A stretch of 64,000 nucleotides of DNA from Pseudonocardia sp. HH130630-07 (GTDB lineage Bacteria; Actinomycetota; Actinomycetes; Mycobacteriales; Pseudonocardiaceae), in contig NZ_CP013855.1 in the NCBI RefSeq assembly GCF_001698125.1, forward strand, positions 186,001 to 250,000. The letters run 5' to 3'. The position numbers were made by a program, and so were the translations under genes. Numbering within the stretch: position 1 is the stretch's first letter; each line of letters begins with the position of its first letter. The notes below the pieces were generated by a model, which saw nothing but the letters and a program-made list of their open reading frames with translations, did no database searches and had not been told where the DNA came from. Shown here one piece after another: positions 1 to 24,457 of this stretch.

Positions 1-16058
<16,058 letters not shown>

Positions 16059-16147
16059 GTGCTCCCCGTTCACAGGGCCGCGACCGACCCGAATGCATTA
16101 CTGGCGGAATGTGCGTCGGGAAACCGGGGCCGAGAAGGCCCGCGGGG

Positions 16148-17179
16148 TCACCAACTGCCGGCGGAGAGGACCTCTGCGTAGTCCCGTTCGCGCCCGGCCC
16201 GGCGCAGGTCGGATTCGACCATCATCTGCATCAGTTCCGGGAAGTCGATGCTCGGCTCCCAGCCCAGGTTCTCCCGGGCACGGGTCGAGTCCGCGCAGAG
16301 CAGCTCGACCTCGGCCGGGCGTACCAGGGCCGGGTCGACCACGACGTGGTCCTCCCAGTTCAGGCCCGCGCACTCGAACGCGATCCGGACCGCGTCGCGC
16401 ACCGAGTGCACCCGGCCGGTCCCGACCACGTGGTCGACCGGCTCGTCCTGGGCCAGCATCAGACGCATGGCCCGGACGTAGTCGCCGGCGAAGCCCCAGT
16501 CGCGGACCGCGTCGAGGTTGCCCAGCCGCAGCTCCTTCTGGAGACCGAGCTTGATCTGGGCCACCGCGAGCGAGATCTTACGGGTGACGAACTCGGGCCC
16601 GCGCCGGGGAGACTCGTGGTTGAACAGGATCCCGGAGACCCCGAACATGCCGTAGGACTCACGGTAGTTGCGGGTCATCAGGTGGCCGTAGGCCTTCGAC
16701 ACACCGTAGGGGCTGCGCGGGTGCAGCACCGTCTGCTCGTTCTGCGGGCTCTCGGTGACCTTGCCGAACATCTCCGACGACGACGCCTGGTAGAAGCGGA
16801 TCTGCCCGTCGGCAGCCTGCCTGGACGTGGTGAGCCCGCTGACCATGCGGATCGCCTCCAGCATCCGCAGCACGCCCACGGCGTTGACCTCGGTCACGAG
16901 CTCGGCCTGCTGCCACGACATCGCCACGAACGAGATCGCGCCGAGGTTGTAGACCTCGTCCGGCTGCACCAGGTCGACCGCCGAGACCAGGCTCCCCTGG
17001 TCCATGAGGTCGCCGTCGACGAAGGAGAGCTCCGAGGCCAGCTTCTGCACCCGCATCTTGTGCGGGTTGGCCTGGCCACGGGTCAGCCCCCACACCTGGT
17101 ACCCGCGCGAGAGCAGGTGCTCCGCCAGATAGGACCCGTCCTGGCCGGTGATTCCGGTGATCAGTGCACGCCTGGCCAT
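16148..17179 (-). CDS. gmd: GDP-mannose 4,6-dehydratase (NysDIII-like)
   Basis: Short-chain dehydrogenase/reductase of 343 residues that converts GDP-D-mannose to GDP-4-keto-6-deoxy-D-mannose, the first committed step to mycosamine or 6-deoxymannose in polyene clusters. The NAD(P)-binding glycine motif TGITGQDG is at residues 8-15, the SSSEMFG active-site loop at 133-139, and the catalytic pair is Tyr158 and Lys162. The ATG at 17179 follows AAAGGAAAGG. It is 89 bp upstream of the PKS gene on the same strand, as nysDIII is next to nysI in nystatin clusters. No aminotransferase or sugar reductase is in the window, so whether the sugar ends as an amino sugar cannot be told here. Confidence 0.95.
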   Translation of the reverse strand: MARRALITGITGQDGSYLAEHLLSRGYQVWGLTRGQANPHKMRVQKLASELSFVDGDLMDQGSLVSAVDLVQPDEVYNLGAISFVAMSWQQAELVTEVNAVGVLRMLEAIRMVSGLTTSRQAADGQIRFYQASSSEMFGKVTESPQNEQTVLHPRSPYGVSKAYGHLMTRNYRESYGMFGVSGILFNHESPRRGPEFVTRKISLAVAQIKLGLQKELRLGNLDAVRDWGFAGDYVRAMRLMLAQDEPVDHVVGTGRVHSVRDAVRIAFECAGLNWEDHVVVDPALVRPAEVELLCADSTRARENLGWEPSIDFPELMQMMVESDLRRAGRERDYAEVLSAGSW

Positions 17180-17407
17180 GTGCCTTTCCTTTCGTGGACC
17201 CGAGTACGAAGCGGCACGAGGAATATGCTCGACCGATAACGGAATGGACGCTCGCAGGACCCGGGGGAGGGTCAAGAAAGACCGGGAGAGCTACGGCTAA
17301 TACCAGTTGAAATGCCGGACCTGGGCGCGCGACCCATTTTTCTGCGCACCCGATGGAAAGCTGGCGCATCCAAGAGTGGGGAATTCCCGGGAATCGTCGG
17401 CCCCGGG

Positions 17408-18190
17408 TCAGCCCCGGGGCGGTCGCGCACGGCCCCCGTGCGCGAGGGCCAGCTGCTCACCCAGCCGGTCGCAGACCGCCTGTGCCTGGTCGACCAGGAA
17501 GAAGTGGTGGCCGGGCATGACCTCGAGCTCGAAGCCGCCGTCGGTGTGCCGACGCCAGGCGTCGGCCTCCTCCGGGGTGGTGCGGGGGTCGTCCCGGCCG
17601 GTCAGCGCGAGCACCGGGCATCCGACGACGGCGGCGTCGGCGGCGCGGTAGGTCTCGACCGCCCGGTAGTCGTTGCGGAGCGCGGGGAGGATCAGGGCGA
17701 GGAAGTCGTCGTCGAGGGCACTCATGTCCGGCCCGTCGAGGGCTCGTACCTCGGCCAGCAGGCCCGCGTCGTCGAGCTCGTGCACCCGTTCCGGGCGCCG
17801 GGTGCTCGGGGCCCGACGACCGGACACCACGAGCGACCGCGGGGCGGACTCCGGCGCGTTCCGCTCGAGCCTGCGCACGGTCTCGAACCCGACCAGCGCA
17901 CCCATGCTGTGGCCGAAGAACACCGTCGGCCGGGGCGGGAGCGGGGCGAGCTCGACGGCGAGCCGGTCGGCCAGCTCCCCCACCGACGTCAGACACGGCT
18001 CACGGTGGCGGTCCTGGCGGCCCGGGTACTGGACGGCCAGCACCTCGGCGGCGGGGGCGAACCGCGCCGACACCGGGTGAAAGAAGGTCGCCGAGCCCCC
18101 CGCGTGCGGGAAGCACACGAGGCGGGCCTCGCCCCTCCCGGGCGGGTGGAGCCGGCGCAGCCAATCGGTCGTCGTGCCCGGTGCCGTCAC
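17408..18190 (-). CDS. Type II (editing) thioesterase of the PKS cluster
   Basis: Alpha/beta hydrolase of 260 residues, the usual length for type II thioesterases that clear misprimed ACPs on modular synthases; NysE is the nystatin counterpart. The nucleophile elbow GHSMG has Ser95, the family motif CFPHAGG is near residue 26, an Asp lies in the GRDDP motif and the catalytic His in GHHFF near the C terminus. It precedes the dehydratase gene on the same strand with a 228-bp gap. The best start is GTG at 18190. A 165-bp MITE-like insertion (18192-18356) ends two bases upstream, so the original ribosome site (AAGGAG, beyond 18365) is now displaced and translation must use sequence inside the insertion. 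Confidence 0.92.
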   Translation of the reverse strand: MTAPGTTTDWLRRLHPPGRGEARLVCFPHAGGSATFFHPVSARFAPAAEVLAVQYPGRQDRHREPCLTSVGELADRLAVELAPLPPRPTVFFGHSMGALVGFETVRRLERNAPESAPRSLVVSGRRAPSTRRPERVHELDDAGLLAEVRALDGPDMSALDDDFLALILPALRNDYRAVETYRAADAAVVGCPVLALTGRDDPRTTPEEADAWRRHTDGGFELEVMPGHHFFLVDQAQAVCDRLGEQLALAHGGRARPPRG

Positions 18191-18191
18191 T

Positions 18192-18356
18192 GAGCCCTTT
18201 TCAACCTGCCGTTCCGGCAGCTCAGGGGCCTGGTTGTGTGGGTGCAGACGCCGAGCTGGCGAGCCGGTGACCTGTGCAGCTGTGGTCAGAGCAGTTGCGC
18301 TGCAACCTTCGCGATCTCCTGACGCAGAAGCTCGCTGGTCAGGTTGAAAAAGGCTC
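18192..18356. mobile_element. 165-bp MITE-like element at the thioesterase start
   Basis: Near-perfect terminal inverted repeats: the left end reads GAGCCCTTTTCAACCTG and the reverse complement of the right end reads GAGCCTTTTTCAACCTG. It is flanked by a 3-bp direct repeat ACT (18189-18191 and 18357-18359). It has no coding capacity. The ends resemble those of the complete IS 320 bp away (18679-19620, GAGCCTTTGCCAACCTG), so a related transposase could have mobilised it. The left target repeat overlaps the thioesterase start codon. Confidence 0.7.
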
Positions 18357-18359
18357 ACT

Positions 18360-18678
18360 GTCCCCACCACTCCTTCGGACTCCTGCGCGTGTGCATGCCC
18401 CATCCGACCGCGCCCCGGACCGGAAGAACCCCAGTTTCCGGTCGGACTCGCCGGTCGTCGCCACCCAAACCGGATCGGCGATGGACGCCCACAACGTCCG
18501 CCGCTCGTTCCACAGGGTCGCCCGCCGCCCAGGGTCCCGGCAAAGTCACGTGATCTTGTAGGTGTGCAGGGCCCGGCGGGCGTGGTGGCGCAGTGCGGCG
18601 GCGATGTTGGTGACTCCGTCGAGGCGTAGTGAACCGCCCCGGGTTCGGTGGAGGCTCTGAACCCACGGGAGAGTGGAT
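18360..18678. other. Scrap region: remnants of an integrase and a transposase
   Basis: No intact gene. On the plus strand about 18470-18560 encodes a stretch resembling the region of actinobacterial tyrosine integrases that reads G-x-MDxxNVxRxFxxV, ending at a TAG near 18560. On the minus strand 18546-18625 encodes a C-terminal tail (RLDGVTNIAAALRHHARRAL) ending in TGA, which resembles the end of an ISAs1-like transposase. Both are fragments without starts. The first 60 bases also hold what was probably the native upstream sequence of the thioesterase gene. Confidence 0.4.
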
Positions 18679-19620
18679 CAGCCTTTGCCAACCTGGTGTT
18701 GGGGCTGGTCAGAGCCTGTGCGGCGTGGCGTGCCCCCGGATGGGTGAAGCTCCTGGTAGACGGGCGATTGCTGAGATCGAAACCGTCCAACCAGGAGCTT
18801 CAAGGTGCTGTCCTACCCGTCCGGGATGACCGTGTCCAGCCGTGCCCTGCACGTACTCTCTGACGCGCTGCGCGCGCACCGCAACCAGCGGGCGACCCGC
18901 TGGCGGAAGCTGACGTGCGGCCGCCAGGCCCTGCTCGTGGTCGCCCACCTGCGCAAGGGCGAGACCTACACCGACCTCGCCTGCGGTTTCCGGGTCGGGA
19001 CCTCGACGGTCTACCGCTACCTGCGCGAGGCGATCGAGCTGCTCGCGGCGATGGCCCCGACCCTGGAGCAGGCGATCGACGTCGCCATCGGGAAAGCGTT
19101 CGTCATCCTCGACGGCACCCTGCTGCGCATCGACCGCGTCGGGATGGCCTCGGGCTATGACCGCGGGTTCTACTCCGGCAAGCACAAGTGCCACGGACTC
19201 AACGTCCAGGTCATCGCCGACCCCGCCGGCCGGCTGGTGTGGATCTCCCCGCCGCTTCCCGGAGCCCGCCACGACATAGGCGCCGCCCGCGAGCACGGCA
19301 TCATCGACGCCCTGACCGAGCACCGGATCCGGGCGGCTGCCGACACCGCATATCAGGGCGCCGGCCCGACGGTCGCGGTCCCGCACCGGCGGCGACGCAA
19401 GGACCCCGACACCGGCCGGTTCCGCCCGCTGTCGCACAACCAGCGCGAGGTCAACGCCGCTCACTCACGCCGCCGCGGACCCGGTGAGCGGGTCAACGCC
19501 GAGCTGAAGAACTGGAAGATCCTCCGCAAGATCCGCTCCAGCCCGAACCGGGCCGGACAACTCATCGCCGCAGTTCAGACCCTCATGATCGTCAACACCT
19601 GACCAGGTTGGCAAAGGCTC
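18679..19620 (+). mobile_element. Complete 942-bp IS with one DDE transposase
   Basis: Inverted repeats with the core GCCTTTGCCAACCTGGT lie at 18681-18697 and, reversed, at 19602-19618. The heptamer AGTGGAT directly abuts both ends (18672-18678 and 19621-19627), consistent with a target duplication, although 7 bp is long for the family. The single gene occupies most of the element and its stop codon overlaps the right repeat. Confidence 0.8.
18805..19602 (+). CDS. DDE transposase (IS5-superfamily, DDE_Tnp_4 type)
   Basis: 265-residue transposase. The N-terminal helix-turn-helix contains Y-T-D-L-A and S-T-V-Y-R-Y-L; the catalytic domain follows with the first Asp in FVILDGTLL, a second in AADTAYQGAG, and a final Glu in GERVNAELKNWK. 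The GTG start at 18805 has AGGAG seven bases upstream (18793-18797); the stop overlaps the right inverted repeat. The frame and catalytic residues look intact, so the element may be active. Confidence 0.88.
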   Translation: MLSYPSGMTVSSRALHVLSDALRAHRNQRATRWRKLTCGRQALLVVAHLRKGETYTDLACGFRVGTSTVYRYLREAIELLAAMAPTLEQAIDVAIGKAFVILDGTLLRIDRVGMASGYDRGFYSGKHKCHGLNVQVIADPAGRLVWISPPLPGARHDIGAAREHGIIDALTEHRIRAAADTAYQGAGPTVAVPHRRRRKDPDTGRFRPLSHNQREVNAAHSRRRGPGERVNAELKNWKILRKIRSSPNRAGQLIAAVQTLMIVNT

Positions 19621-19647
19621 AGTGGATGCAGCTCTACAAGAACCTAA

Positions 19648-20570
19648 GAGAGTGTTTGAGAAGATCATGTTGAGGGTGTGACTACGTACTTCTGCTGGCG
19701 TCGGGCGGGTTCGCCACGGGCGATGCGGCGGGTGATGGTGTTGATCGCCGCCCAGCGGATCATGGCCTCGGACACTGCGGGGTGGCGTTCGTAGTCGCGG
19801 GCCAGGCGGCGGTGTGCGGTGACCCAGGCCAGGGTCCGCTCGACCACCCACCGCCGCGGGAGGACGGCGAATCCGCGCTGCTCAGGCGGTTTGCGCACGA
19901 TCTCGACGCTGGTGTGCAGGATCGTGGTCGCCCAGTCCAGCAGGCGCCCGGCGAACCCGGCGTCGGCGTAGACGAACCGCACCCTCGTGCGCAGGTAGAG
20001 GTCGAGCAGGATCGACTTGGCGCCATCGCGGTCCTGCACCGACGCCGAGCACACCATCGTGGTCAGCAGCAGGCCGAGGGTGTCGGTCACGATGAACCGC
20101 TTCCGACCGTTGATCTTCTTCCCGGCGTCATAGCCGCGGGTGTCCCGCCCGACCGTGTCAGCGCCCCTCACCGACTGCGAGTCGATGATCCCCGCGCTGG
20201 GTTCGGGGTCGCGGCCCTCATCAGCGCGTAGCTGACGGCGCACGATCGGGAGGATCTGCTCGGTGACCCTCTGCTGCTCCCACCGGTTGAAGTACCAGTA
20301 CACCGTCTGCCACGGCGGGAAATCCACTGGTAGAGCCCGCCACGCGCACCCGGCGCGCACGACGTAGAGGATCGCATCCACCACATCACGGCGCGCGTGC
20401 TTCTCCGGCCGGCCTCCCGCCCCCGCCGCTGGCAGCAGCGGCTCGATCAACGCCCACTGCTCATCGCTGGTGTCCGAGGGGTACCGCCGCCTACGCCGAG
20501 CCACTCCTCCACGATGGACCACACCCGGACGCATCCAGCGCAGACACGCCGACCCTTCTCAAACACGCTC
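19648..20570 (-). mobile_element. IS5-family element, copy 1
   Basis: 923 bp. The left end GAGAGTGTTTGAGAAG (19648-19663) matches the reverse complement of the right end, GAGCGTGTTTGAGAAG (20555-20570), at 14 of 16 positions. TAA flanks both sides (19645-19647 and 20571-20573). A decayed relative lies at 53131-54054. Confidence 0.8.
19665..20534 (-). CDS. IS5-family transposase (copy 1, intact)
   Basis: 289-residue transposase. The N-terminal domain begins RRRYPSDTSDEQWALIEPLLP; the first catalytic Asp is in GIIDSQSV, the second in FVYADAGFAG, and the Glu in RRWVVERTLAW. It is a single frame, unlike the relative at 53199 where a one-base deletion breaks the same region. The upstream-most GTG at 20534 is used; starts 10-15 codons later are equally possible. 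Confidence 0.85.
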   Translation of the reverse strand: MRPGVVHRGGVARRRRRYPSDTSDEQWALIEPLLPAAGAGGRPEKHARRDVVDAILYVVRAGCAWRALPVDFPPWQTVYWYFNRWEQQRVTEQILPIVRRQLRADEGRDPEPSAGIIDSQSVRGADTVGRDTRGYDAGKKINGRKRFIVTDTLGLLLTTMVCSASVQDRDGAKSILLDLYLRTRVRFVYADAGFAGRLLDWATTILHTSVEIVRKPPEQRGFAVLPRRWVVERTLAWVTAHRRLARDYERHPAVSEAMIRWAAINTITRRIARGEPARRQQKYVVTPST

Positions 20571-20603
20571 TAAGGGATCTAGCGTTATGGCCGCTGGCAC
20601 TAG

Positions 20604-21543
20604 GGCGTGTCTCCCAGATAGGCGGACCGGGGTGCGCGATGCTTGATCGGTGCCGCGTACCGCTGTCCTGACTGATGCCCAGTGGGCCCGTCTGGCGCCG
20701 CTGTTGCCCTCCTCCGAGGGTCGTCGCGGGCGCCCGTTCCGCGATGACCGCCGGGTGATCGAGGGGATCATCTACCGGTATCGGTGCGGGCTTCCCTGGC
20801 GCGACGTCCCAGCCGAGTTCGGGCCGTGGCAGACGTTGTGGAAGCGGCACCGCCGCTACAGCGGCGACGGCACCTGGGACCACATCCTGGCTGCTCTTCT
20901 GGTCGAGGCCGACGCCGCCGAGGTGCTCGGGTGGGCGGTCAGCGTGGACTCCACGATCATCCGTGCCCACCAGCACGCCGCGACCCTCAAGCGCGACACA
21001 GGGGGCCGGATCGAACTACACGAATCTGCTCGCCGAACCAGCAGATCACGCGCTGGGACGGTCCCGCGGAGGGCTGTCGACGAAGATCCACCAGCTCGTT
21101 GACGGGCACGGCCGCCCGCTGGTGGTCCTCCTCGGCCCCGGCCAGGGCGGCGACTCGCCAATGTTTCCGCACCTGATGGCGCACCTGAGCATCGCCCGAC
21201 CGGGCCCGGGACGACCCCGGACCCGGCCCGAACGCGTGCGCGCGGACAAGGCCTACTCCTCACGCGCGATCCGCCGGCACCTGCGCGAGCGCCGGATCAT
21301 CGCTGTCATTCCGGAGCCCTCTGACCAGCAGGGACACCGCAAACGACGGGGCTCACGCGGTGGCCGACCGCCCGCATTCGATCCGGTCGACTACCGAAAC
21401 CGCAACGTCGTCGAGTGCGGGTTCTGCCACGTCAAGCAGTGGCGCGGGCTGGCCACCCGTTACGACAAGCTCGCCCTGACCTTCCGCGGCGGCGCCGTCC
21501 TGAAGGCGATCGTCACCTGGCTCCGCGCATTGGGAGACACACC
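20604..21543 (+). mobile_element. IS5-family element with two-frame transposase
   Basis: 940 bp with inverted ends GG(C/T)GTGTCTCCCA (20604-20616 and, reversed, 21531-21543). It is flanked by a 4-bp duplication CTAG (20600-20603 and 21544-21547), the preferred target of the IS427-like group. The right end interrupts a methionine-synthase-like gene. Confidence 0.85.
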
Positions 21544-21547
21544 CTAG
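20650..21547 (+). CDS. IS5-family (IS427-like) transposase, two overlapping frames
   Basis: Frame 1 (20650-21102) encodes the DUF4096-like N-terminal domain (LTDAQWARLAPLLP) and the first catalytic Asp in SVDSTIIRAHQHAA. Frame 2 (about 20963-21547) carries GRSRGGLSTKIH, the Asp in RADKAYSS and the Glu in NVVECGFCHVKQW. The frames overlap near 21000-21090, as in IS427-like elements that join the two by programmed frameshifting; a simple mutation is the alternative. The stop codon is completed by the flanking CTAG duplication, so it depends on the target site. Confidence 0.8.
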
Positions 21548-22090
21548 GGCCCCCAGGTAGGCCTCGTGCGAGCCGTAGTACTGGTCGGCCAGGTAGATCG
21601 CGATGACCCCCGGAGAGGCCGCGGTCACCACGACCTCGCCCGGCGCCCCGTCCCCGGCGGCGTCGACCGCCGCACGCAGTTCCTTCAGCTCCTGGGACAG
21701 GTCCTCGACACCGGTGTAGCGCACCGGCCCCGTGCACGACGGCGTCGCGGTGACCAACCCGTCCAGAGCCTGCGCGGTGATCTCCGGATAGTCCTCGAGA
21801 TCGGCCAGCGACAACGCACCGGCCTCACCGTCGAAGCCCGACATCCGCTCCTTCACATACGTCGCGTAGCCGATCTTGCCCTGCTCACCGTCGCTGCTGA
21901 TGTCGATCCCGGTCTCGCCCTGGCGCTGCAACACCAGCCGAGTCGCCTCACGCACCATCTGCGGGAGCCGGGTCAACGCCTCGGGATCGGCGCTACCGGT
22001 CTCTCGGGCCACCATCAGTTCGGCCAGTTCCGGCGGACGCGGAAGGCTGCCCGTGTGCGTGGTCAAAACACGGTCTGTGCTGCTCGTCAT
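21548..22090 (-). pseudogene. Cobalamin-independent methionine-synthase-like gene, 3' truncated
   Basis: The ATG at 22090 starts a MetE-family protein: TTHTGSLPRPPEL near residue 10 is the family's substrate-binding start and SDGEQGKIGYATYV a core motif. About 180 residues remain of roughly 370 expected for the short MetE-like proteins; the remainder is replaced by the IS at 20604-21543. The missing 3' part is not on the other side of that IS, so a deletion accompanied or followed the insertion. The catalytic zinc ligands, which lie in the C-terminal half, are lost. Confidence 0.75.
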
Positions 22091-22172
22091 CACAGGCACC
22101 GACGCTAAGAGGTCGTTGCAGAAGTCCGGGAGCGGGTGCTGGGGGTGCGAGGAGCGGTGGGAGCATCGCAGC

Positions 22173-22766
22173 ATGGCGAGGCCTCGGGTGACGACGAAGA
22201 CGAAGATCTTCCGGATCGAGATCGTGTTGGTCGATGTCGAGCCGACCGTGCGACGGGTGGTCGAGGTTCCGGGTGAGGCCAGCCTCGCGGTCCTGCACGA
22301 GGTCGTGCAGGACGCGATGGGCTGGACCAACTCCCACCTGCACGAATTCGAGATCGACGGTGTCCGCTACGGGCTGCCTGATCCGGATTGGGACACCGGC
22401 ACGCTCGACGAGGCCAAGACGAAGTTGTTCCGGGTGCTGGCTGCCGGTGATGACGCCGGCTACGTCTACGACTTCGGCGACAACTGGCACCACGTTTTGG
22501 TCGTCGACGCGGTCACCATCCCAGAGCCTGGGGTGCGGTACCCACGCTGTGTCGAGGGTCAGGGTGCGTGTCCGCCCGAGGATGTGGGCGGGGTGTTCGG
22601 CTACTCGGAGTTCGTCGACGCGCTCGCCGATCCCGATCATGCTGAGCACGCCGAGCGGGTCGAGTGGTGGGGCTCGGACCGGTTCGACCCACACCACTTC
22701 GACCTCGTCGCCACCGACCGAGCGCTGGAGCGTTTGGCCGGGGCGAGCGCGACGGCGCGGTCCTGA
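22173..22766 (+). CDS. pRiA4b ORF-3-like (IS1096 TnpR-type) passenger protein
   Basis: 197 residues of the PRiA4_ORF3 family, known as a plasmid protein and as an accessory gene of IS1096; its function is not established. Family features are the start FRIEIVLVDVEPTVRR, the motif GWTNSHLHEFEIDG, FDYGDNWxH-like YDFGDNWHHVL, PEDVGG and FDPxxFD. The ATG at 22173 fits the family start and has GGGAGC upstream. It lies inside the terminal repeats of an IS5-type element and converges on its transposase gene. Confidence 0.85.
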   Translation: MARPRVTTKTKIFRIEIVLVDVEPTVRRVVEVPGEASLAVLHEVVQDAMGWTNSHLHEFEIDGVRYGLPDPDWDTGTLDEAKTKLFRVLAAGDDAGYVYDFGDNWHHVLVVDAVTIPEPGVRYPRCVEGQGACPPEDVGGVFGYSEFVDALADPDHAEHAERVEWWGSDRFDPHHFDLVATDRALERLAGASATARS

Positions 22767-22784
22767 TCCACCGCGAGGGGTCGT

Positions 22785-23615
22785 TCAGGGCAGACGGCGC
22801 AAACAGATCAACGCGCACGCCAGTTTCAGCAAGGCCTCGATGCTGGTGCGGGAGCGTTCGTAGCGCAGCCCGAGCCGCCGGAACGACAGCAGCCAGGCCA
22901 TCGTGCGCTCCACGACCCACCGGACCCGGCCGAGCCGGGAGGAGTCTTCGACTCCGCGGCGAGCGATCCGCACCCCGATCCCGCGCCCGGTCAGGTAGCG
23001 GCGACACCGTGGATAGTCGTAGCCCTTGTCGGCGTGCAGCTTGCCGGGACGCCGCCGCGGGCGTCCGGCCTGGCCGCGCCGTTCGCGGACGCCGGGGTTG
23101 GTGTCGAGCAGCTCGGCCAGTATCCGGCTGTCGTGGGTGTTCGCGCCGGTCACGACCGCGTGCAGCGGCAGGCCGTTGCGGTCGCATAACACGTGGTACT
23201 TCGACCCGGCCTTCCCACGATCGGTCGGCGAGGGCCCCGTCTGTTCGCCGCGGCGCTTGGCGCGCACGCTGACCGAGTCCACCGCAGCTCGCGACCAGTC
23301 CAGAACCCCGGCCTGGCCGAGCCGATCGAGCACTACTCGGTGCAGCTCATCCCAGACCCCCGCCCGCTGCCAGTCGCGTAGCCGTCGCCAGCAGGTGGTC
23401 CCTGATCCACAGCCCAACTCGGGCGGCAGGTCGTTCCAGCCGATCCCCGTGGTCAGCACGAACACGATCCCCGCCAGCGCGGCCCGGTCCGGTACTGGTG
23501 GCCGGCCGGTCCGCGCGCCTCGCCGACGTGGCCGAGGACGGGGAAGCAGCGGCTCAATCAGCTCCCACAGCTCGTCGGTGACCAGTCGTTCGACCGTCGA
23601 TGCCCTTGCCATCAA
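22785..23615 (-). CDS. IS5-family transposase of the passenger-carrying element
   Basis: 276-residue transposase. N-terminal domain VTDELWELIEPLLP, then a WNDLPPELG motif; catalytic Asp in AAVDSVSVRAKRRG, second Asp in LHADKGYDYP, Glu in RVRWVVERTMAWL. Full length and uninterrupted. Its 3' end faces the passenger gene. It is clearly different from the other IS5-type transposases in this window. Confidence 0.88.
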   Translation of the reverse strand: MMARASTVERLVTDELWELIEPLLPRPRPRRRGARTGRPPVPDRAALAGIVFVLTTGIGWNDLPPELGCGSGTTCWRRLRDWQRAGVWDELHRVVLDRLGQAGVLDWSRAAVDSVSVRAKRRGEQTGPSPTDRGKAGSKYHVLCDRNGLPLHAVVTGANTHDSRILAELLDTNPGVRERRGQAGRPRRRPGKLHADKGYDYPRCRRYLTGRGIGVRIARRGVEDSSRLGRVRWVVERTMAWLLSFRRLGLRYERSRTSIEALLKLACALICLRRLP

Positions 23616-23686
23616 CTCTGAGCATCACCCGACCAGGTCCATCTACATAGGACCAACACGCCCCGACTTCTGCAACGACCTCTAAG

Positions 23687-24400
23687 GTGATCGGCCGGCT
23701 GCCGGACGCCGGTGAGCGCCTGTCGCTGCACCACCTCGACCGGGTCCGGGCCGAGATCGCCGGCCGGTACGAGCCCGGTGCCCGGGTGCTGATCTGCTCC
23801 GACGGTCACGTCTTCGCCGATCTCATCGGCGTCCCGGACACCCACGTCGACGACTACGGGGCCGCGCTGCGCACCCTCGTCGCGGCCGAGGGGCTGCCGG
23901 GGTTCGACTTCTTCGATCTCTCCCACGCCTACCCGGACCACGATCACGTGGCCCGCCGGGCACTGCTCGACGGCCGGTGGGCACCGTCGGTGGACGGGGT
24001 GCGGGAGCGGTGCCGGGCCGACCCTGCGGAGCGGGCGCTCTACCTGGGCATCGTGCGCTTCCTCGTCGAGGACGCCGCGGGCCAGGGCGGCAGCCGGGCC
24101 GCCCGGCAACGCCGGAGCCGGGAGCGGGCCTACCGGGTGCTCGCGCGCAGCAACGGCTGGAGCGCGCTGGTGGCCGACCGGTTCCCCGACGCGGTCCGGC
24201 TGTCCATCCACCCGCACCCGGCGGGCTCGCCGAAGCTCGGCATCCGCCTGGTCCGGACCGAGGACAGCTGGACGACACCGTGGCACTCCTGCGCCGTGCG
24301 CGACCGCGACGGCCGGTGGTCGCTCGACCGCGCGGACGCCGTCCGGGAGGTGGGGAGACTGGTCCTGCGGGGCGACCGTCCCGACCACGTGCGGCTGTGA
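23687..24400 (+). pseudogene. Isonitrile synthase (PvcA/IsnA, DIT1 family), 5' truncated
   Basis: This family turns the amino group of tyrosine or tryptophan into an isonitrile using ribulose-5-phosphate. The 237 remaining residues include LPDAGERLSL, the hallmark ICSDGHVFADLIGVPD, the conserved YRVLARSNGWSALV and VRLSIHPHPAGSPKLGIRL blocks, and the C-terminal WTTPWHS motif. Complete members are about 330 residues, so roughly the first 90 are missing. The break coincides with the IS ending at 23682. GTG at 23687 could still start a short product, but no ribosome site is visible. No isnB-type oxygenase is nearby. Confidence 0.8.
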
Positions 24401-24457
24401 GCGGCCGGGCGGAAACGGGTTCGTGCAGGTGGGCGCCCCTCCGTACGGTCGGCGCTC

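Larger units (their letters stand above)
22109..23682. mobile_element. 1.57-kb IS5-type element with a passenger gene
   Basis: Terminal repeats GAGGTCGTTGCAGAAGTC at the left (from 22109) and its reverse complement at the right (to 23682), with TAA duplicated outside (22106-22108 and 23683-23685). Inside are two convergent genes: a plus-strand pRiA4b-ORF3-like gene and a minus-strand IS5-type transposase, 18 bp apart. The terminal repeats enclose both, so the passenger moves with the element. Confidence 0.82.
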
